Source of the DNA: Pseudoalteromonas denitrificans DSM 6059
Lineage (GTDB): Bacteria > Pseudomonadota > Gammaproteobacteria > Enterobacterales > Alteromonadaceae
Direction: 5' to 3'
NCBI RefSeq assembly: GCF_900112265.1
Contig: NZ_FOLO01000031.1
Coordinates: forward strand, 1 to 62,833
DNA length: 62,833 nucleotides
The position numbers and the translations under genes were made by a program. Below, in pieces: positions 8,146 through 16,850 of this stretch (position 1 is its first letter; every line of letters starts with the position of its first letter). The notes under the pieces were generated by a model. That model saw nothing but the letters and a program-made list of their open reading frames with translations. It was not told the origin of the DNA and did no database searches.

Positions 8146-10344
8146 TTAAGTTGAAATACTATTTTCTTTCACAAATTCAATTAACTGCTCTACTGGTAGT
8201 GGTTTTGAATACATAAAACCTTGCGCTTCATCACAGCCTAAATTAATTAAATAATCGGCTTGATCTTGTGTTTCTATGCCTTCAGCAATTGTTTTAAGGT
8301 TCATTTTTTTACCTAAAGAAACAATTAATTCTGCAATGGCACCCGCATCTTTTTCTGGAATATCTTTAACAAATGCCCTATCGATTTTAATTCTATTGAT
8401 AGGCAATTTTTGTAAATAGCTTAATGACGAAAAACCAGTACCAAAATCATCAATCGCAATTTCAATTCCAAACTCTTTTAACTCCGTAAGCACATTGATA
8501 ACCACTTCAGGCTCATCCATTACAATGCTTTCTGTTACCTCAAGTTCTAAATAGTGCGGCTCTACTCCATACTTTTTAAGCGTATTTTTAACTTGCTGTA
8601 CATAATTCGGGTCTCGAAATTGAGGAACTGAGACATTTACAGCCATCCTTACTTTATAACCAATCGATTCTAAATACTTTTGCTGTATACAGGCTTGCTC
8701 TAATACCCACTGTCCAATGTCAATAATTAAACCCGCATGTTCGGCTAAAGGAACAAAAACAGCGGGTGAAATAAACTTCCCATCACTTGTTGGCCAACGT
8801 AAAAGTGCTTCACACCCAATCATTTTTAAATTTTTAAAATCAATTTGAGGTTGATACCAAACTTTTAATTTATTATCTGAAAAGTCTTGTCTTAATTGGC
8901 GAATAATTCCCAAACGCCAAGTCATTTTTTCTTCCATTTCAGGATGGTAAAACTCAAAATTTAATTGCGGTTTCTTTTTAGCAAGATTAAGTGCGATATA
9001 AGCACTTTTAAGTGTTTGCAAACCACTCGAATGAAAATACTGGCCTTCACAAATACCAAATGTAAAGTTAATAGGTAATAAATGCTCTCCGGCCCTAAAA
9101 GGCACATTTAATATTTCATTTAACCTCATTGGTTCTAATAAAGACTTTTCTATTACAATGGCAAAAACATCAGCTCCGATACGTGCAAGCAATTTAGCGC
9201 TAGATAACTCTTCTTGCAATCGCGTCACAACCGACTTTAATAATAAGTTACCTATATCTTGCCCTAAACCATTGTTTATATCTGAGAATTGCGAGATATC
9301 AACTAAAAATAAACAGTTAGATTGTTCCGAATTATTAGCAAACAAAGCCACTCTCTCAACAAAATCGGTACGATTAGACAGGCCTGTTAAAGCATCTTTA
9401 AAAGCTGAATTTCTGAGGTTATTAAATAGCTTTATATTATCAAAACCAACACTTACATTAGTTAAAAATATTTCTGCAAACTGTAGTTGTGCTTCTGTGG
9501 GAGTATTTATGATCTCAAGAAAAACGGCCGCTTTTTGATCATTTTCACTTAATAAAAAAGTTACATCAAATTCAGTAACCTGTAGCTTTAATTGCGTTAA
9601 ACAATTTTGAATTTGATGAATAGCTCTACCATTATCTAACTGCTCAATACCAGTACCAATATGACCTTGATAGTCAGAACTTCCACCTAAAACCAATAAC
9701 CCTTGCTCATTTTGGCCACATAAAACCCCTAATGCAGGGCAAGCTAATATATCTGCTAGCTGAGTAACCACCGCATTTGAAAAATCAGTAATATCTGTGA
9801 TACCTAATATAGATTTAGAAGCCGAGATAACTTTTTCTAAACCTAAACTTTGCACTTCTAATTGGCAAAGTTGCTCATAAGAACGAATTGCAGCAACCAA
9901 AGATGTCACTAACTTGCTACGTGTTAATTCTGTTTTAGTTTTGTAATCATTTATGTCATATTCACGGATGACTTGCTCTTCCGGTGCATAACCCGGCTGG
10001 CCCGTTCTTAAGATAATACGAATATTATGATTATTGAGTGTTTCTCGAATTTTCTGAACAGCAATTAAACCTGCATCATCTGTTTCCATTACGACATCAA
10101 GTAGTACGACGGCTATATTTGAATGTGTAGATAAAAAATCAATGGTCTCTTTACCAGAATATGCATGGAAAAACCTAAGAGGTTTATCCCAGAATAAAAC
10201 ACCTGATAATGCTAACTGTGTAACTGAATGAATTTCAGGATCATCATCAACAATCAATACATCCCAAAATTCACAATGCTGAACTTCTTGCTCAGGTTCA
10301 TCCTCTTGTAAAAAAAGGAAGTCATCACGGTCTGTTTCAGTCAT
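8146..10344 (-). CDS. Response regulator with DUF3369, degenerate GGDEF and EAL phosphodiesterase domains
   Basis: This 732-residue protein has a receiver domain (about 28-150; acidic DDD at 33-35 and phospho-acceptor Asp83 in LLDVVMETDD), a DUF3369 sensory domain (about 165-310), a GGDEF domain (about 315-465) and an EAL domain (about 475-725). The GGDEF signature is degraded to GADVF, so cyclase activity is unlikely. The EAL domain keeps the catalytic set: EALLRW, the Asn in AVNVS, the Glu in EVTES, the DD in IDDFGTG, the Lys in IKIDR and the Glu in AEGIE. It is therefore probably a phosphorylation-controlled cyclic-di-GMP phosphodiesterase. No cognate kinase gene is adjacent. Confidence 0.9.
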   Translation of the reverse strand: MTETDRDDFLFLQEDEPEQEVQHCEFWDVLIVDDDPEIHSVTQLALSGVLFWDKPLRFFHAYSGKETIDFLSTHSNIAVVLLDVVMETDDAGLIAVQKIRETLNNHNIRIILRTGQPGYAPEEQVIREYDINDYKTKTELTRSKLVTSLVAAIRSYEQLCQLEVQSLGLEKVISASKSILGITDITDFSNAVVTQLADILACPALGVLCGQNEQGLLVLGGSSDYQGHIGTGIEQLDNGRAIHQIQNCLTQLKLQVTEFDVTFLLSENDQKAAVFLEIINTPTEAQLQFAEIFLTNVSVGFDNIKLFNNLRNSAFKDALTGLSNRTDFVERVALFANNSEQSNCLFLVDISQFSDINNGLGQDIGNLLLKSVVTRLQEELSSAKLLARIGADVFAIVIEKSLLEPMRLNEILNVPFRAGEHLLPINFTFGICEGQYFHSSGLQTLKSAYIALNLAKKKPQLNFEFYHPEMEEKMTWRLGIIRQLRQDFSDNKLKVWYQPQIDFKNLKMIGCEALLRWPTSDGKFISPAVFVPLAEHAGLIIDIGQWVLEQACIQQKYLESIGYKVRMAVNVSVPQFRDPNYVQQVKNTLKKYGVEPHYLELEVTESIVMDEPEVVINVLTELKEFGIEIAIDDFGTGFSSLSYLQKLPINRIKIDRAFVKDIPEKDAGAIAELIVSLGKKMNLKTIAEGIETQDQADYLINLGCDEAQGFMYSKPLPVEQLIEFVKENSIST

Positions 10345-10577
10345 GTCACCTCAACAATTAAGAAATTGATTATTATAAGATTGTTACAATCACGTTTTTT
10401 ATTATAGTGTTACTAGTATAAATATATGGAAGTTCTACGCAACCTTCAATCATTATAGTTGAATATCCGTAAAAAAATGTAGTTCCACAGCAATTAAGTT
10501 ACAATTATTACCTTGATTATATTAACAAACAATTCTTTAAAAAGAGCTTATGGCTTAATGAAATAAAAGGTAGTTTA

Positions 10578-11111
10578 ATGAAAAAGTCGCTCAAATTATT
10601 ATTTCTTATTTTCTTAAATATAATCATTATTGGTCTATTTTTACCAACACAATACCATATAGAAAAAAGTATCAAAATTAATGCAAAACCCTCAGATATT
10701 CATTATTGGGTAAATGATTTAGCCCATTGGAAGACTTGGTCACCGTGGGAAATTATTGATCCCTCAATCAAAATGAAATTAGGAAACAAAACGAAAGGAG
10801 TTGGCGCAAACCAATCTTGGTTTGGAAAATCAGGAAAAGGAGAGTTAACTTTTATTCAAGTAAATCAAACGGGTGTGCACTATAATATGATTTTTAATGA
10901 TGAACACTTGGCTACATCGTCAATTAGTTACCAAAAAAATAAAAAGAGTACCTTAGTGACCTGGGAATTAAGTGGCAGTAATCATGCTTTGATTACTGCT
11001 GGATATGAAGTACTTTTTATAAAATATATTTTTTCATCTAGTCTTGAATTAGGGCTGGAAAATCTGAAAAGTCAGACTGAAATGAATTTAAAAAATAAGA
11101 GTGATACTTAA
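10578..11111 (+). CDS. Membrane-anchored SRPBCC (START-like) protein
   Basis: 177 residues with one N-terminal membrane helix (about 6-22) and a polyketide-cyclase/SRPBCC fold: the IEKSIKINAKPSDIHYWVND start strand and the WKTWSPWE motif are typical of this family. Such domains bind hydrophobic ligands; no ligand can be assigned. AAAGGTAGTTTA before the ATG is a good ribosome-binding site. The next gene starts one base after this stop, so the two are probably co-translated. Confidence 0.75.
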   Translation: MKKSLKLLFLIFLNIIIIGLFLPTQYHIEKSIKINAKPSDIHYWVNDLAHWKTWSPWEIIDPSIKMKLGNKTKGVGANQSWFGKSGKGELTFIQVNQTGVHYNMIFNDEHLATSSISYQKNKKSTLVTWELSGSNHALITAGYEVLFIKYIFSSSLELGLENLKSQTEMNLKNKSDT

Positions 11112-11112
11112 A

Positions 11113-11991
11113 ATGGATTTAAAAATATCTTCAGCCAGTGATAATTTAGCCCATATAATAAAAAGAAAACTCGGTACTAAAATACATAAAAGCGAACCTG
11201 TAGAACCATTACTTAAGCAAGAAAATACCATAGCAAGCAAACATGGTGTTGAACCAAAATACACAATAGATATGAGCGAAACATTACAACAACGCGCACA
11301 GAAAAGACAAAGATTAGCATTACTACGAAAACAACAAAATATAGAATCAATTATGGCATTAGCATTAGACTATTGCCCTCATACAGTATCTGAGCAGTCT
11401 CCCGATCCTGATTGGGTCGAGCGCTTTATTAGCTTAGCTGAAGACAGCTCAAATAAAAAAATGCAACAATTATGGGCAAAAATAATGATGGGTGAAACAA
11501 CTCGTCCAGGTACCTTTTCCTATAAAAGTTTATTAACTTTAAAACAAATGACACAAAGAGAGGCTAGTGCTTTACAATTATGTGGGGGCTTGAGCGCTAA
11601 AAATATACTTGATAGTAGTAGTCTAATCTTGTTAAGTTATTATAAAAGACCCTCTCTTTTTAGCTTTTTACGCTTACAAAATAAAAACCACTTAAACTTA
11701 AGTAAAGCAGGATTAAACTTTCCTGATATTTTAACTCTAATTGATATTGATATTATATACGCCCAAGAAATTGAATCATCAGAATTAAAGACAGGTGATG
11801 AATATCAGCTTATATATCAAAATGCAGAACTCACCCTAAAAGCAAAAACATCAGGCTTAGTACTGAATTATTACAAACTCACACAAACAGGAAGTGAGTT
11901 AATTCAATTATCAAACTCCCCTATTAATAATCAATTTAAACATCAACTAGAGTCTATTTTTTTACGTGATTTTGAATTAATCTGGCGTTAG
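11113..11991 (+). CDS. TIGR03899 family protein (DUF2806-like)
   Basis: 292 residues, matching the conserved gammaproteobacterial family TIGR03899 by its central segment (LAEDSSNKKMQQLWAKIMMG, GTFSYKSLLTLKQMT). No function is known. I chose the ATG at 11113, one base after the upstream stop and behind AAGAGTG, in place of an in-frame GTG at 11101. The QRAQKRQRLALLRKQQNIES stretch is a likely basic helix. The gene ends before a bidirectional terminator. Confidence 0.75.
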   Translation: MDLKISSASDNLAHIIKRKLGTKIHKSEPVEPLLKQENTIASKHGVEPKYTIDMSETLQQRAQKRQRLALLRKQQNIESIMALALDYCPHTVSEQSPDPDWVERFISLAEDSSNKKMQQLWAKIMMGETTRPGTFSYKSLLTLKQMTQREASALQLCGGLSAKNILDSSSLILLSYYKRPSLFSFLRLQNKNHLNLSKAGLNFPDILTLIDIDIIYAQEIESSELKTGDEYQLIYQNAELTLKAKTSGLVLNYYKLTQTGSELIQLSNSPINNQFKHQLESIFLRDFELIWR

Positions 11992-12010
11992 ATATAGAAT
12001 TTAGTCAATA

Positions 12011-12040
12011 AAAAAGCGAGATATCATTCTCGCTTTTTTA
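12011..12040. terminator. Bidirectional rho-independent terminator
   Basis: AAAAAGCGAG, loop, CTCGCTTTTTT between two convergent genes (TIGR03899 gene and the TIGR04219 gene). Confidence 0.9.
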
Positions 12041-12063
12041 TTGATTAAAACTTTGGCTAATCG

Positions 12064-12843
12064 TTAGAAATGCACTTGAACACCCAAAAATGGACCTTCA
12101 ACTTCTAAGTCAGTTGTAATGTCATCAACATCATCAAGCTCTAATAATAATGAACGATAACCAAGCTTAATTGCAACATCCACCGCCATATTATCAATGA
12201 CTTCCCAGGCAACACCTACTTGATAATCTTGAATTTTACTATCATCAATAGCCAATAAACTACCTTCAAAAAATACACTTAAACCTGTGAAAGGAAGACC
12301 CGCTTCTAAAGCTGCGTAACCTAAAGGAACATAACCTGAAAAGTTTTCTTTTTCAGAGATTGTATTCGTGCCATCTGTTCCAGTCACAGCAATACTGCCA
12401 TCAAACTGCTTAATGTTAAAACCTAAATCAATTGAAACTAAAGAATTATCAAATATCTCATAATAAAAAACAAAATCGTTATGTGATAAATCAGAAACTG
12501 CATTTGCTTTTGAACCGACTTGGTAAACAGTATCCCCAAATTCAAAACCAGAGGTTAAAGTAGTAGTACCATTAACTTCAATTTCATTATGTTTAATCTT
12601 AACATTAGGCACTAAAGGAATAGGGTGCTCTAATGCAACATAAAAATTAGTCAAAGATTCATCTTCAAAATTAAAAGATTCTGAAGTGCCATTCCCTTCG
12701 GAAAAGTTACCCGTTGTTTCTGAGCGCCAGCCCTCTACGCCAGCATAAACACCCAATATCGTATCAGCTTGTGCTAACGGAGCAAGAAAACTTGTTGTGA
12801 CTAGGCCTGTTGCAAGTAAAGCTGCTAAATAATGCTTTTTCAT
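12064..12843 (-). CDS. TIGR04219 family outer-membrane beta-barrel protein
   Basis: 259 residues with a signal peptide ending in PLAQA, followed by DTILGVYAGVEGW, which is characteristic of TIGR04219 proteins. Alternating beta-strand patterns and a terminal aromatic residue (VQVHF at the C-terminus) fit insertion in the outer membrane by the BAM complex. It starts three bases after the DUF2333 gene ends, so it is the last gene of that operon. Its function is unknown. Confidence 0.85.
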   Translation of the reverse strand: MKKHYLAALLATGLVTTSFLAPLAQADTILGVYAGVEGWRSETTGNFSEGNGTSESFNFEDESLTNFYVALEHPIPLVPNVKIKHNEIEVNGTTTLTSGFEFGDTVYQVGSKANAVSDLSHNDFVFYYEIFDNSLVSIDLGFNIKQFDGSIAVTGTDGTNTISEKENFSGYVPLGYAALEAGLPFTGLSVFFEGSLLAIDDSKIQDYQVGVAWEVIDNMAVDVAIKLGYRSLLLELDDVDDITTDLEVEGPFLGVQVHF

Positions 12844-12846
12844 AAT

Positions 12847-13833
12847 TTATCCCTGTGCTAAAAGTTCTGAAAGTTCAATCAAAGCGGCGTTTGCTCTAGA
12901 AATATAATTAGCCATTACTAAAGAATGATTTGCACCTATGCCAAAACCGCTACCATTTAAAATCATAGGGCTCCAAACAGTCTCTTGAGTTGCTTCTAAC
13001 TCTCTGATTATTTGTTGTAAACTAATTTTAGCATTCTTTTTCTCTAAAACATCAGAAAAATCAAATTCAGCTGCTTTTAAAAAATGAAGTAACGCCCAAG
13101 ATGCCCCTCTTGCTTCATAAAATACATCATCAATTAACCACCAAGATGTTTTTATTTGGTTTTGTTTTGGAGTTTGCGTTGCCTGCTGTGCAGCACTATC
13201 GCCAGCTAAATCTGTATTAATCCTTTCTTGACCAACACTTGCGCTTAACCGTTGGCTTAAGCTACCTAATCTTTTTTCAGACTCTTTTAACCATTCTCTT
13301 AAATTATCGGCTCGAGCATAAAATTGACTTGAATTTTCATTTTGATCTGCAATACCATTTCTGTATTGTATTAAATGATCGATACCTTTTTGATATTCTG
13401 ATTCTGCACTAGGCCATGCCCAAGCAGTAGAGCTAATGTTAAACTGAGGCTGTGCTTTTTTTAGAGCGATATGCTCTGTAGACTGAGATTGCGAACGGCT
13501 AAAATCTTTACGCATTGATAGCGCAAGATCTCTGGTCATTTCTAAAGCTCCATACTCCCAGGCAGGCATGTTATCCATAAATACAGAAGGTGGCATCATA
13601 TCATTTGAAAGATACCCACCAGGCTTATCTAACAAAGTACTAGCCACTTTAATTAAAGCTGATGTTGTAACATAGCCAACAACTAATTTTTGACTTTTTT
13701 CACCTGCGTGTTGCTGGGCTTCTTGCTTTACATTAAATACTGCAGGCTCAAAACTCCAATATACAGCCAAACAATAATTAATTAATAAAATACTTAATAG
13801 CCCTGTCGCTATTTTACCTTTATGTTCAAACAT
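12847..13833 (-). CDS. DUF2333 family inner-membrane/periplasmic protein
   Basis: 328 residues with an N-terminal membrane helix (about 9-27) and a largely helical periplasmic region. The motif MMPPSVFMDNMPAWEYGALE and the C-terminal NHSLVMANYISRANAAL match DUF2333. Function unknown. It is three bases from the TIGR04219 gene and 30 bp after the copper-chaperone gene, suggesting a three-gene envelope operon. Confidence 0.85.
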   Translation of the reverse strand: MFEHKGKIATGLLSILLINYCLAVYWSFEPAVFNVKQEAQQHAGEKSQKLVVGYVTTSALIKVASTLLDKPGGYLSNDMMPPSVFMDNMPAWEYGALEMTRDLALSMRKDFSRSQSQSTEHIALKKAQPQFNISSTAWAWPSAESEYQKGIDHLIQYRNGIADQNENSSQFYARADNLREWLKESEKRLGSLSQRLSASVGQERINTDLAGDSAAQQATQTPKQNQIKTSWWLIDDVFYEARGASWALLHFLKAAEFDFSDVLEKKNAKISLQQIIRELEATQETVWSPMILNGSGFGIGANHSLVMANYISRANAALIELSELLAQG

Positions 13834-13863
13834 AACGCTCCCTTATTGATGGCTATGGTCTTA

Positions 13864-14292
13864 TTATTCTTGACCCAGTTTTACAATATTAGCTTGAATA
13901 GAAATAGACTCACCTTTAAAAAAGTGAAGTTTTAATATGGTGGTTTCACCGGCCTTTATCAACTTTGTTGGTTCAAATAACATTAAATGTAAACCCCCAG
14001 GTCGAAATTTAATTTGGCTAAAAGGCGCAATATCAAGCATTGTTAATTGGCTCATTTTCATCATACCATCAATAAATTCATGTTGATGTATTTCAACTCG
14101 GCCAACTCCTTTTATTTCAGCACCAACAAGCGTTCGCATATCTTTAGTATCATTTTCAAGTGTGAAATATGCAACACTACTACTTGTTCCAGGAATAAAA
14201 GCGCGTACTTGAGCATCTATTATTAATGTATGAGCTAACGCTGAATTGATATTAAAAATGAAAAAAGTTAAGCAAAGGGCAATAAACTTCAT
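13864..14292 (-). CDS. Periplasmic copper chaperone PCu(A)C family protein
   Basis: 142 residues with a signal peptide (cleavage about residue 20 after SALA). The Cu(I)-binding H(M)X10MX21HXM arrangement is present: HQH and GMMKM around residues 75-86 and GLHLM near residue 110. Family members deliver copper to cytochrome oxidase or buffer periplasmic copper. It is the first gene of the minus-strand set with DUF2333 and TIGR04219, which hints at envelope metal handling but does not prove it. Confidence 0.85.
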   Translation of the reverse strand: MKFIALCLTFFIFNINSALAHTLIIDAQVRAFIPGTSSSVAYFTLENDTKDMRTLVGAEIKGVGRVEIHQHEFIDGMMKMSQLTMLDIAPFSQIKFRPGGLHLMLFEPTKLIKAGETTILKLHFFKGESISIQANIVKLGQE

Positions 14293-14413
14293 AATCGTAC
14301 CTAATTTATCTATTATGTATTTATTTTACCCCAACATCAAAACTGGTGCACTTATCTTATAGTTTTAATTTAAAAGAATATTTTAATTTAAAAAAGTAAC
14401 TAAGTACGCTTTA

Positions 14414-14755
14414 TTAATAATGTGATGAGTGTTGTTTTTTCTCACCTACTAATAACCAAATTACCAAACCCACTAATAAAAAAGGCCACAAAACAGCCAC
14501 TCCACTAAATAATAATGCTGCAGCAACAACAAGTAAGCTAGCACCAATGATCCCAGCAATTCCCACCGCTAGAAAAACACACAGAGCAACTACTGCAAAA
14601 ACGATAGCAATAACGAGCATTACTTTAGCAATCGGCTCAAACCATAAATTTTCAAACTGAAAGCTAAACGGCCAATGCATGTGAAAGTGATCAAAATGTA
14701 CGAATCCACTTGCATATAAAAAGAAAATCAAACTAATAAAAATGATTGTTTTCAT
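14414..14755 (-). CDS. Small integral membrane protein, PspG-like, in the psp operon
   Basis: 113 residues: an N-terminal hydrophobic segment or signal (2-17), a His/Phe-rich stretch (HFDHFHMHWPF), then two or three membrane helices (about 40-105) and a short basic tail. The hydrophobic part (ASLLVVAAALLFSGVAVLW followed by PFLLVGLVIWLLV) resembles the PspG family as I remember it, but similarity of hydrophobic sequence is weak evidence. It lies 27 bp after pspC in the same direction, so it is very probably a phage-shock operon member working at the inner membrane. Confidence 0.6.
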   Translation of the reverse strand: MKTIIFISLIFFLYASGFVHFDHFHMHWPFSFQFENLWFEPIAKVMLVIAIVFAVVALCVFLAVGIAGIIGASLLVVAAALLFSGVAVLWPFLLVGLVIWLLVGEKKQHSSHY

Positions 14756-14782
14756 AAATACTCCTTAACTCTCACTTCGTAT

Positions 14783-14986
14783 TCAATAACGTTCAGGTAA
14801 AACCAGAGCACCTATGAAGTAACCAATTAAGACCGCGACTGGAAACATAAAAAATAGCAGTAACGTTGCTAATCGAACTGACCAAATAGGGAAGTTATTA
14901 CTTTTAGCTAAACCAGCACATATACCTGATATTTTTTTATTTAATTTATCTTTATAAAATGAATCTGTATCTTGATATTTACTCAT
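14783..14986 (-). CDS. pspC: PspC domain protein (short form)
   Basis: 67 residues, comprising the PspC domain alone: KKISGICAGLAKSNNFPIW (amphipathic part) and one membrane helix ending in GALVLPERY. E. coli PspC is longer (about 119) with a cytosolic or periplasmic extension that is missing here. PspC relays membrane stress to PspA/PspF in the classic system. The start at 14986 follows an excellent site (AAAGGAACAAGTT); an upstream in-frame start at 15013 would overlap pspA. No pspB is present between pspA and pspC. Confidence 0.85.
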   Translation of the reverse strand: MSKYQDTDSFYKDKLNKKISGICAGLAKSNNFPIWSVRLATLLLFFMFPVAVLIGYFIGALVLPERY

Positions 14987-15012
14987 AACTTGTTCCTTTA
15001 ATACTAAAATCA

Positions 15013-15669
15013 CTATGCTGCAAGTTTCTTTTTCAATTGTGTTAGTTCACTTTCAATTTCATCGTTTTTTTCAATTTCGTCAAATTGTTGCTGTAAACTT
15101 GAACTTCCTAAATCGTAAGATTCTACTTTCGCTTCAATTTCATCAACCTTGCGCTCAACCAATTCAAAACGTGCCAAAGCATCCTTTATTTGATTGCTAT
15201 GTAGATGAGTTCGAACCTTTAATCTAGATAAAGCTGATTCTTCCTTTTGCATTAAACTCGCTTGTTTTATTTTAATCTGGTTTAATTTGACTTGTAAGCT
15301 ATCAACATCTGCCTTTAACTGATTCAATGCAGAATCAATTTTAGCTAATTCATCTTTTAAACTATTAGCTTGCTTAGTTGCTTTATTCTTCTCTATTAAT
15401 GCTGCTTTAGCTAAGTCGTCTCGCTGCTTTTCAAGTGCTAACTCAGCTTTTTTTTGCCAAAATATAATAGATTGATTCGCTGATTCAAGCTCACGGTTAA
15501 GTGTTTTTTTATCAGCCAAAAATTCAGCTTGTGTACTTATCACCTCAGCCAATGTTTGCTCCATTTCCTGGATCATTAAACGCACTAATTTTTCTGGGTC
15601 TTCAGCTTTATCAAGTGCTGATGCAATGTTTGATTGAATAATATCTGTTAGACGAGTAAATACTCCCAT
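15013..15669 (-). CDS. pspA: Phage shock protein A (PspA/IM30 family)
   Basis: 218 residues, almost entirely coiled coil, opening MGVFTRLTDIIQSNIASALD with DPEKLVRLMIQEME, the hallmark of PspA. PspA is an ESCRT-III-like peripheral inner-membrane protein that holds the membrane barrier and inhibits PspF. The start at 15669 is set by AAGGAGA seven bases upstream; an ATG two codons earlier sits on top of that site. A sigma-54-like promoter lies about 60 bp upstream. The divergent pspF found in enterobacteria is absent here. Confidence 0.93.
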   Translation of the reverse strand: MGVFTRLTDIIQSNIASALDKAEDPEKLVRLMIQEMEQTLAEVISTQAEFLADKKTLNRELESANQSIIFWQKKAELALEKQRDDLAKAALIEKNKATKQANSLKDELAKIDSALNQLKADVDSLQVKLNQIKIKQASLMQKEESALSRLKVRTHLHSNQIKDALARFELVERKVDEIEAKVESYDLGSSSLQQQFDEIEKNDEIESELTQLKKKLAA

Positions 15670-15728
15670 AACCATTCTCCTTGTTAATAAATAATAATTA
15701 TATTTTTAAATTTACTAAATATAGCTAT

Positions 15729-15748
15729 TACAATTGCCATGCCAATTT
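15729..15748 (-). promoter_or_regulatory. Sigma-54-like promoter of the pspA operon
   Basis: On the minus strand the element reads TTGGCAT-GGCAA-TTGTAATA, giving the -24 GG and a -12 TTGTA with the spacing of sigma-54 promoters. The same TTGGCA-N6-TTGTAATA arrangement is found again before the neighbouring small-protein operon (16851-16870). As remembered, the E. coli pspA promoter also has TTGTA at -12. The upstream PspF sites were not located. Confidence 0.65.
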
Positions 15749-16103
15749 GAAAATAGAAATAATTCATTTAAATTCAGGGCCTTACAGGTAATTAAAATTT
15801 AAAAAATTATATGGTGATAATTACGATTAATTTTTAGTTGATTTAACGATTATGAATAGTCAAATTGACCAATCATTTTTTATACCCATCAATGCACATT
15901 AATTAGGTGAAATAACTTTTGTATTAAAAATAGATAACAAATTGAAAATTAACTGCGATTTGGAGAAAGCGATGAAGAAACGGTATTCGCTTTAGAGCAA
16001 AAGTGGAGATTATGAGTAAATTTGATAATGTTCAAAACTTAGCGTTTATTAAAAACCTAAAGTCATTTTCATACAATTTATAGAAGGTAAAACCAAACAA
16101 GTC
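15749..16103. other. Intergenic region upstream of pspA
   Basis: AT-rich and without a gene I can support. Two very short plus-strand ORFs have reading-frame starts with purine-rich sites: MKKRYSL at 15972-15995 (GGAGAAAGCG before the ATG) and a 23-codon ORF at 16012-16083 (GGAGATT before the ATG). They may be leader peptides or chance. The region should hold the activator sites of the pspA promoter. Confidence 0.4.
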
Positions 16104-16211
16104 TTATGAGTAGTTAGGTAGTTTTTGAAATAAATTAACACCAATATAAGTTGCAACCATACTCAATACGGGAATTAAAAATAAAGTTAAAAGCGGGAAT
16201 AAATCAAACAT
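16104..16211 (-). CDS. Tiny single-pass membrane protein A (35 residues)
   Basis: An ATG at 16211 preceded by CAGGTGAATTTT opens a 35-codon frame with one strongly hydrophobic helix (about 4-27) and a short polar C-terminus. Its core PVLSMVATYIGVNLFQKLP aligns without gaps to PVASLLLTFMGVQLSRRAP of the neighbouring small protein, sharing P, V, S, T, G, V, L and P. The clear ribosome-binding site and the similarity make it a real gene rather than chance. It is last in the unit begun by the 94-residue exported protein, after a 163-bp gap. Confidence 0.65.
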   Translation of the reverse strand: MFDLFPLLTLFLIPVLSMVATYIGVNLFQKLPNYS

Positions 16212-16374
16212 AAAATTCACCTGATTTTTTACTAACTATTAAAAGATGACAGTAAAATAACGAAATAAATTTCAATATTTTTTTATTAGTGATGAATGGT
16301 TAAAATAAATGATGAGTGGAAAACAATTAAAATCCCCCTAAATTTAACCTAAATAACTTGTATCTAAGTTAAAT

Positions 16375-16503
16375 TTATTTTCGCTCACTATACCATTGCA
16401 CTAAGATAGGAGCTCGACGACTTAACTGAACTCCCATAAATGTCAGTAACAAACTTGCCACAGGAGTGAGCAATATACTGAACAATAAAGATGATTGGAT
16501 CAT
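16375..16503 (-). CDS. Tiny single-pass membrane protein B (42 residues)
   Basis: The frame from ATG 16503 encodes 42 residues: a hydrophobic helix (about 5-28) and a basic C-terminal tail (QLSRRAPILVQWYSERK), which predicts the tail in the cytosol. The ribosome-binding site TAGGAAC overlaps the stop codon of the upstream 94-residue gene (nine bases between the genes), indicating translational coupling. It is a paralogue of the 35-residue protein downstream. Small size and basic tail recall phage-shock and stress-related mini-proteins such as PspD, but no homology was established. Confidence 0.7.
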   Translation of the reverse strand: MIQSSLLFSILLTPVASLLLTFMGVQLSRRAPILVQWYSERK

Positions 16504-16512
16504 AGCGAGTTC

Positions 16513-16797
16513 CTACTTAACGGCTTGAGCTATCATAAATGCTTTGTGCTTAACATGTATTTTTGCTTTTAAGTCTTTAATAATTACACTACTAGGACGA
16601 ATCGCATTATCAAAGTCATTTAGTGCTGTTCGGATACTTCTTTGAGTATCTTTATTTATTTGTGTTTTTGCCTCATTTACTTGTGCCAAAACAGCATAAT
16701 CCATCATGGTATTAAAACTAACTAGCTCCGCTTGAACTGAGGTAGATCCGGTAATAATTACAACACTTGCTACAACTTTTTGAATAAATTTAAACAT
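16513..16797 (-). CDS. Small exported protein of unknown function, first gene of a sigma-54-type unit
   Basis: 94 residues with a signal peptide (FIQKVVASVVIITGSTSVQA, cleavage about residue 23) and a charged helical mature part (DYAVLAQVNEAKTQINKDTQ), so probably periplasmic. I do not recognise a family. AAGGAGAATAGA before the ATG is an excellent ribosome-binding site, and a sigma-54-like promoter lies about 55 bp upstream. The two tiny membrane proteins follow on the same strand. Its place beside pspA and dusA suggests an envelope-stress role by inference only. Confidence 0.7.
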   Translation of the reverse strand: MFKFIQKVVASVVIITGSTSVQAELVSFNTMMDYAVLAQVNEAKTQINKDTQRSIRTALNDFDNAIRPSSVIIKDLKAKIHVKHKAFMIAQAVK

Positions 16798-16850
16798 TCT
16801 ATTCTCCTTGAAATTAAATAATGTCGATATTGTTTTAAAGTTACATCAGG

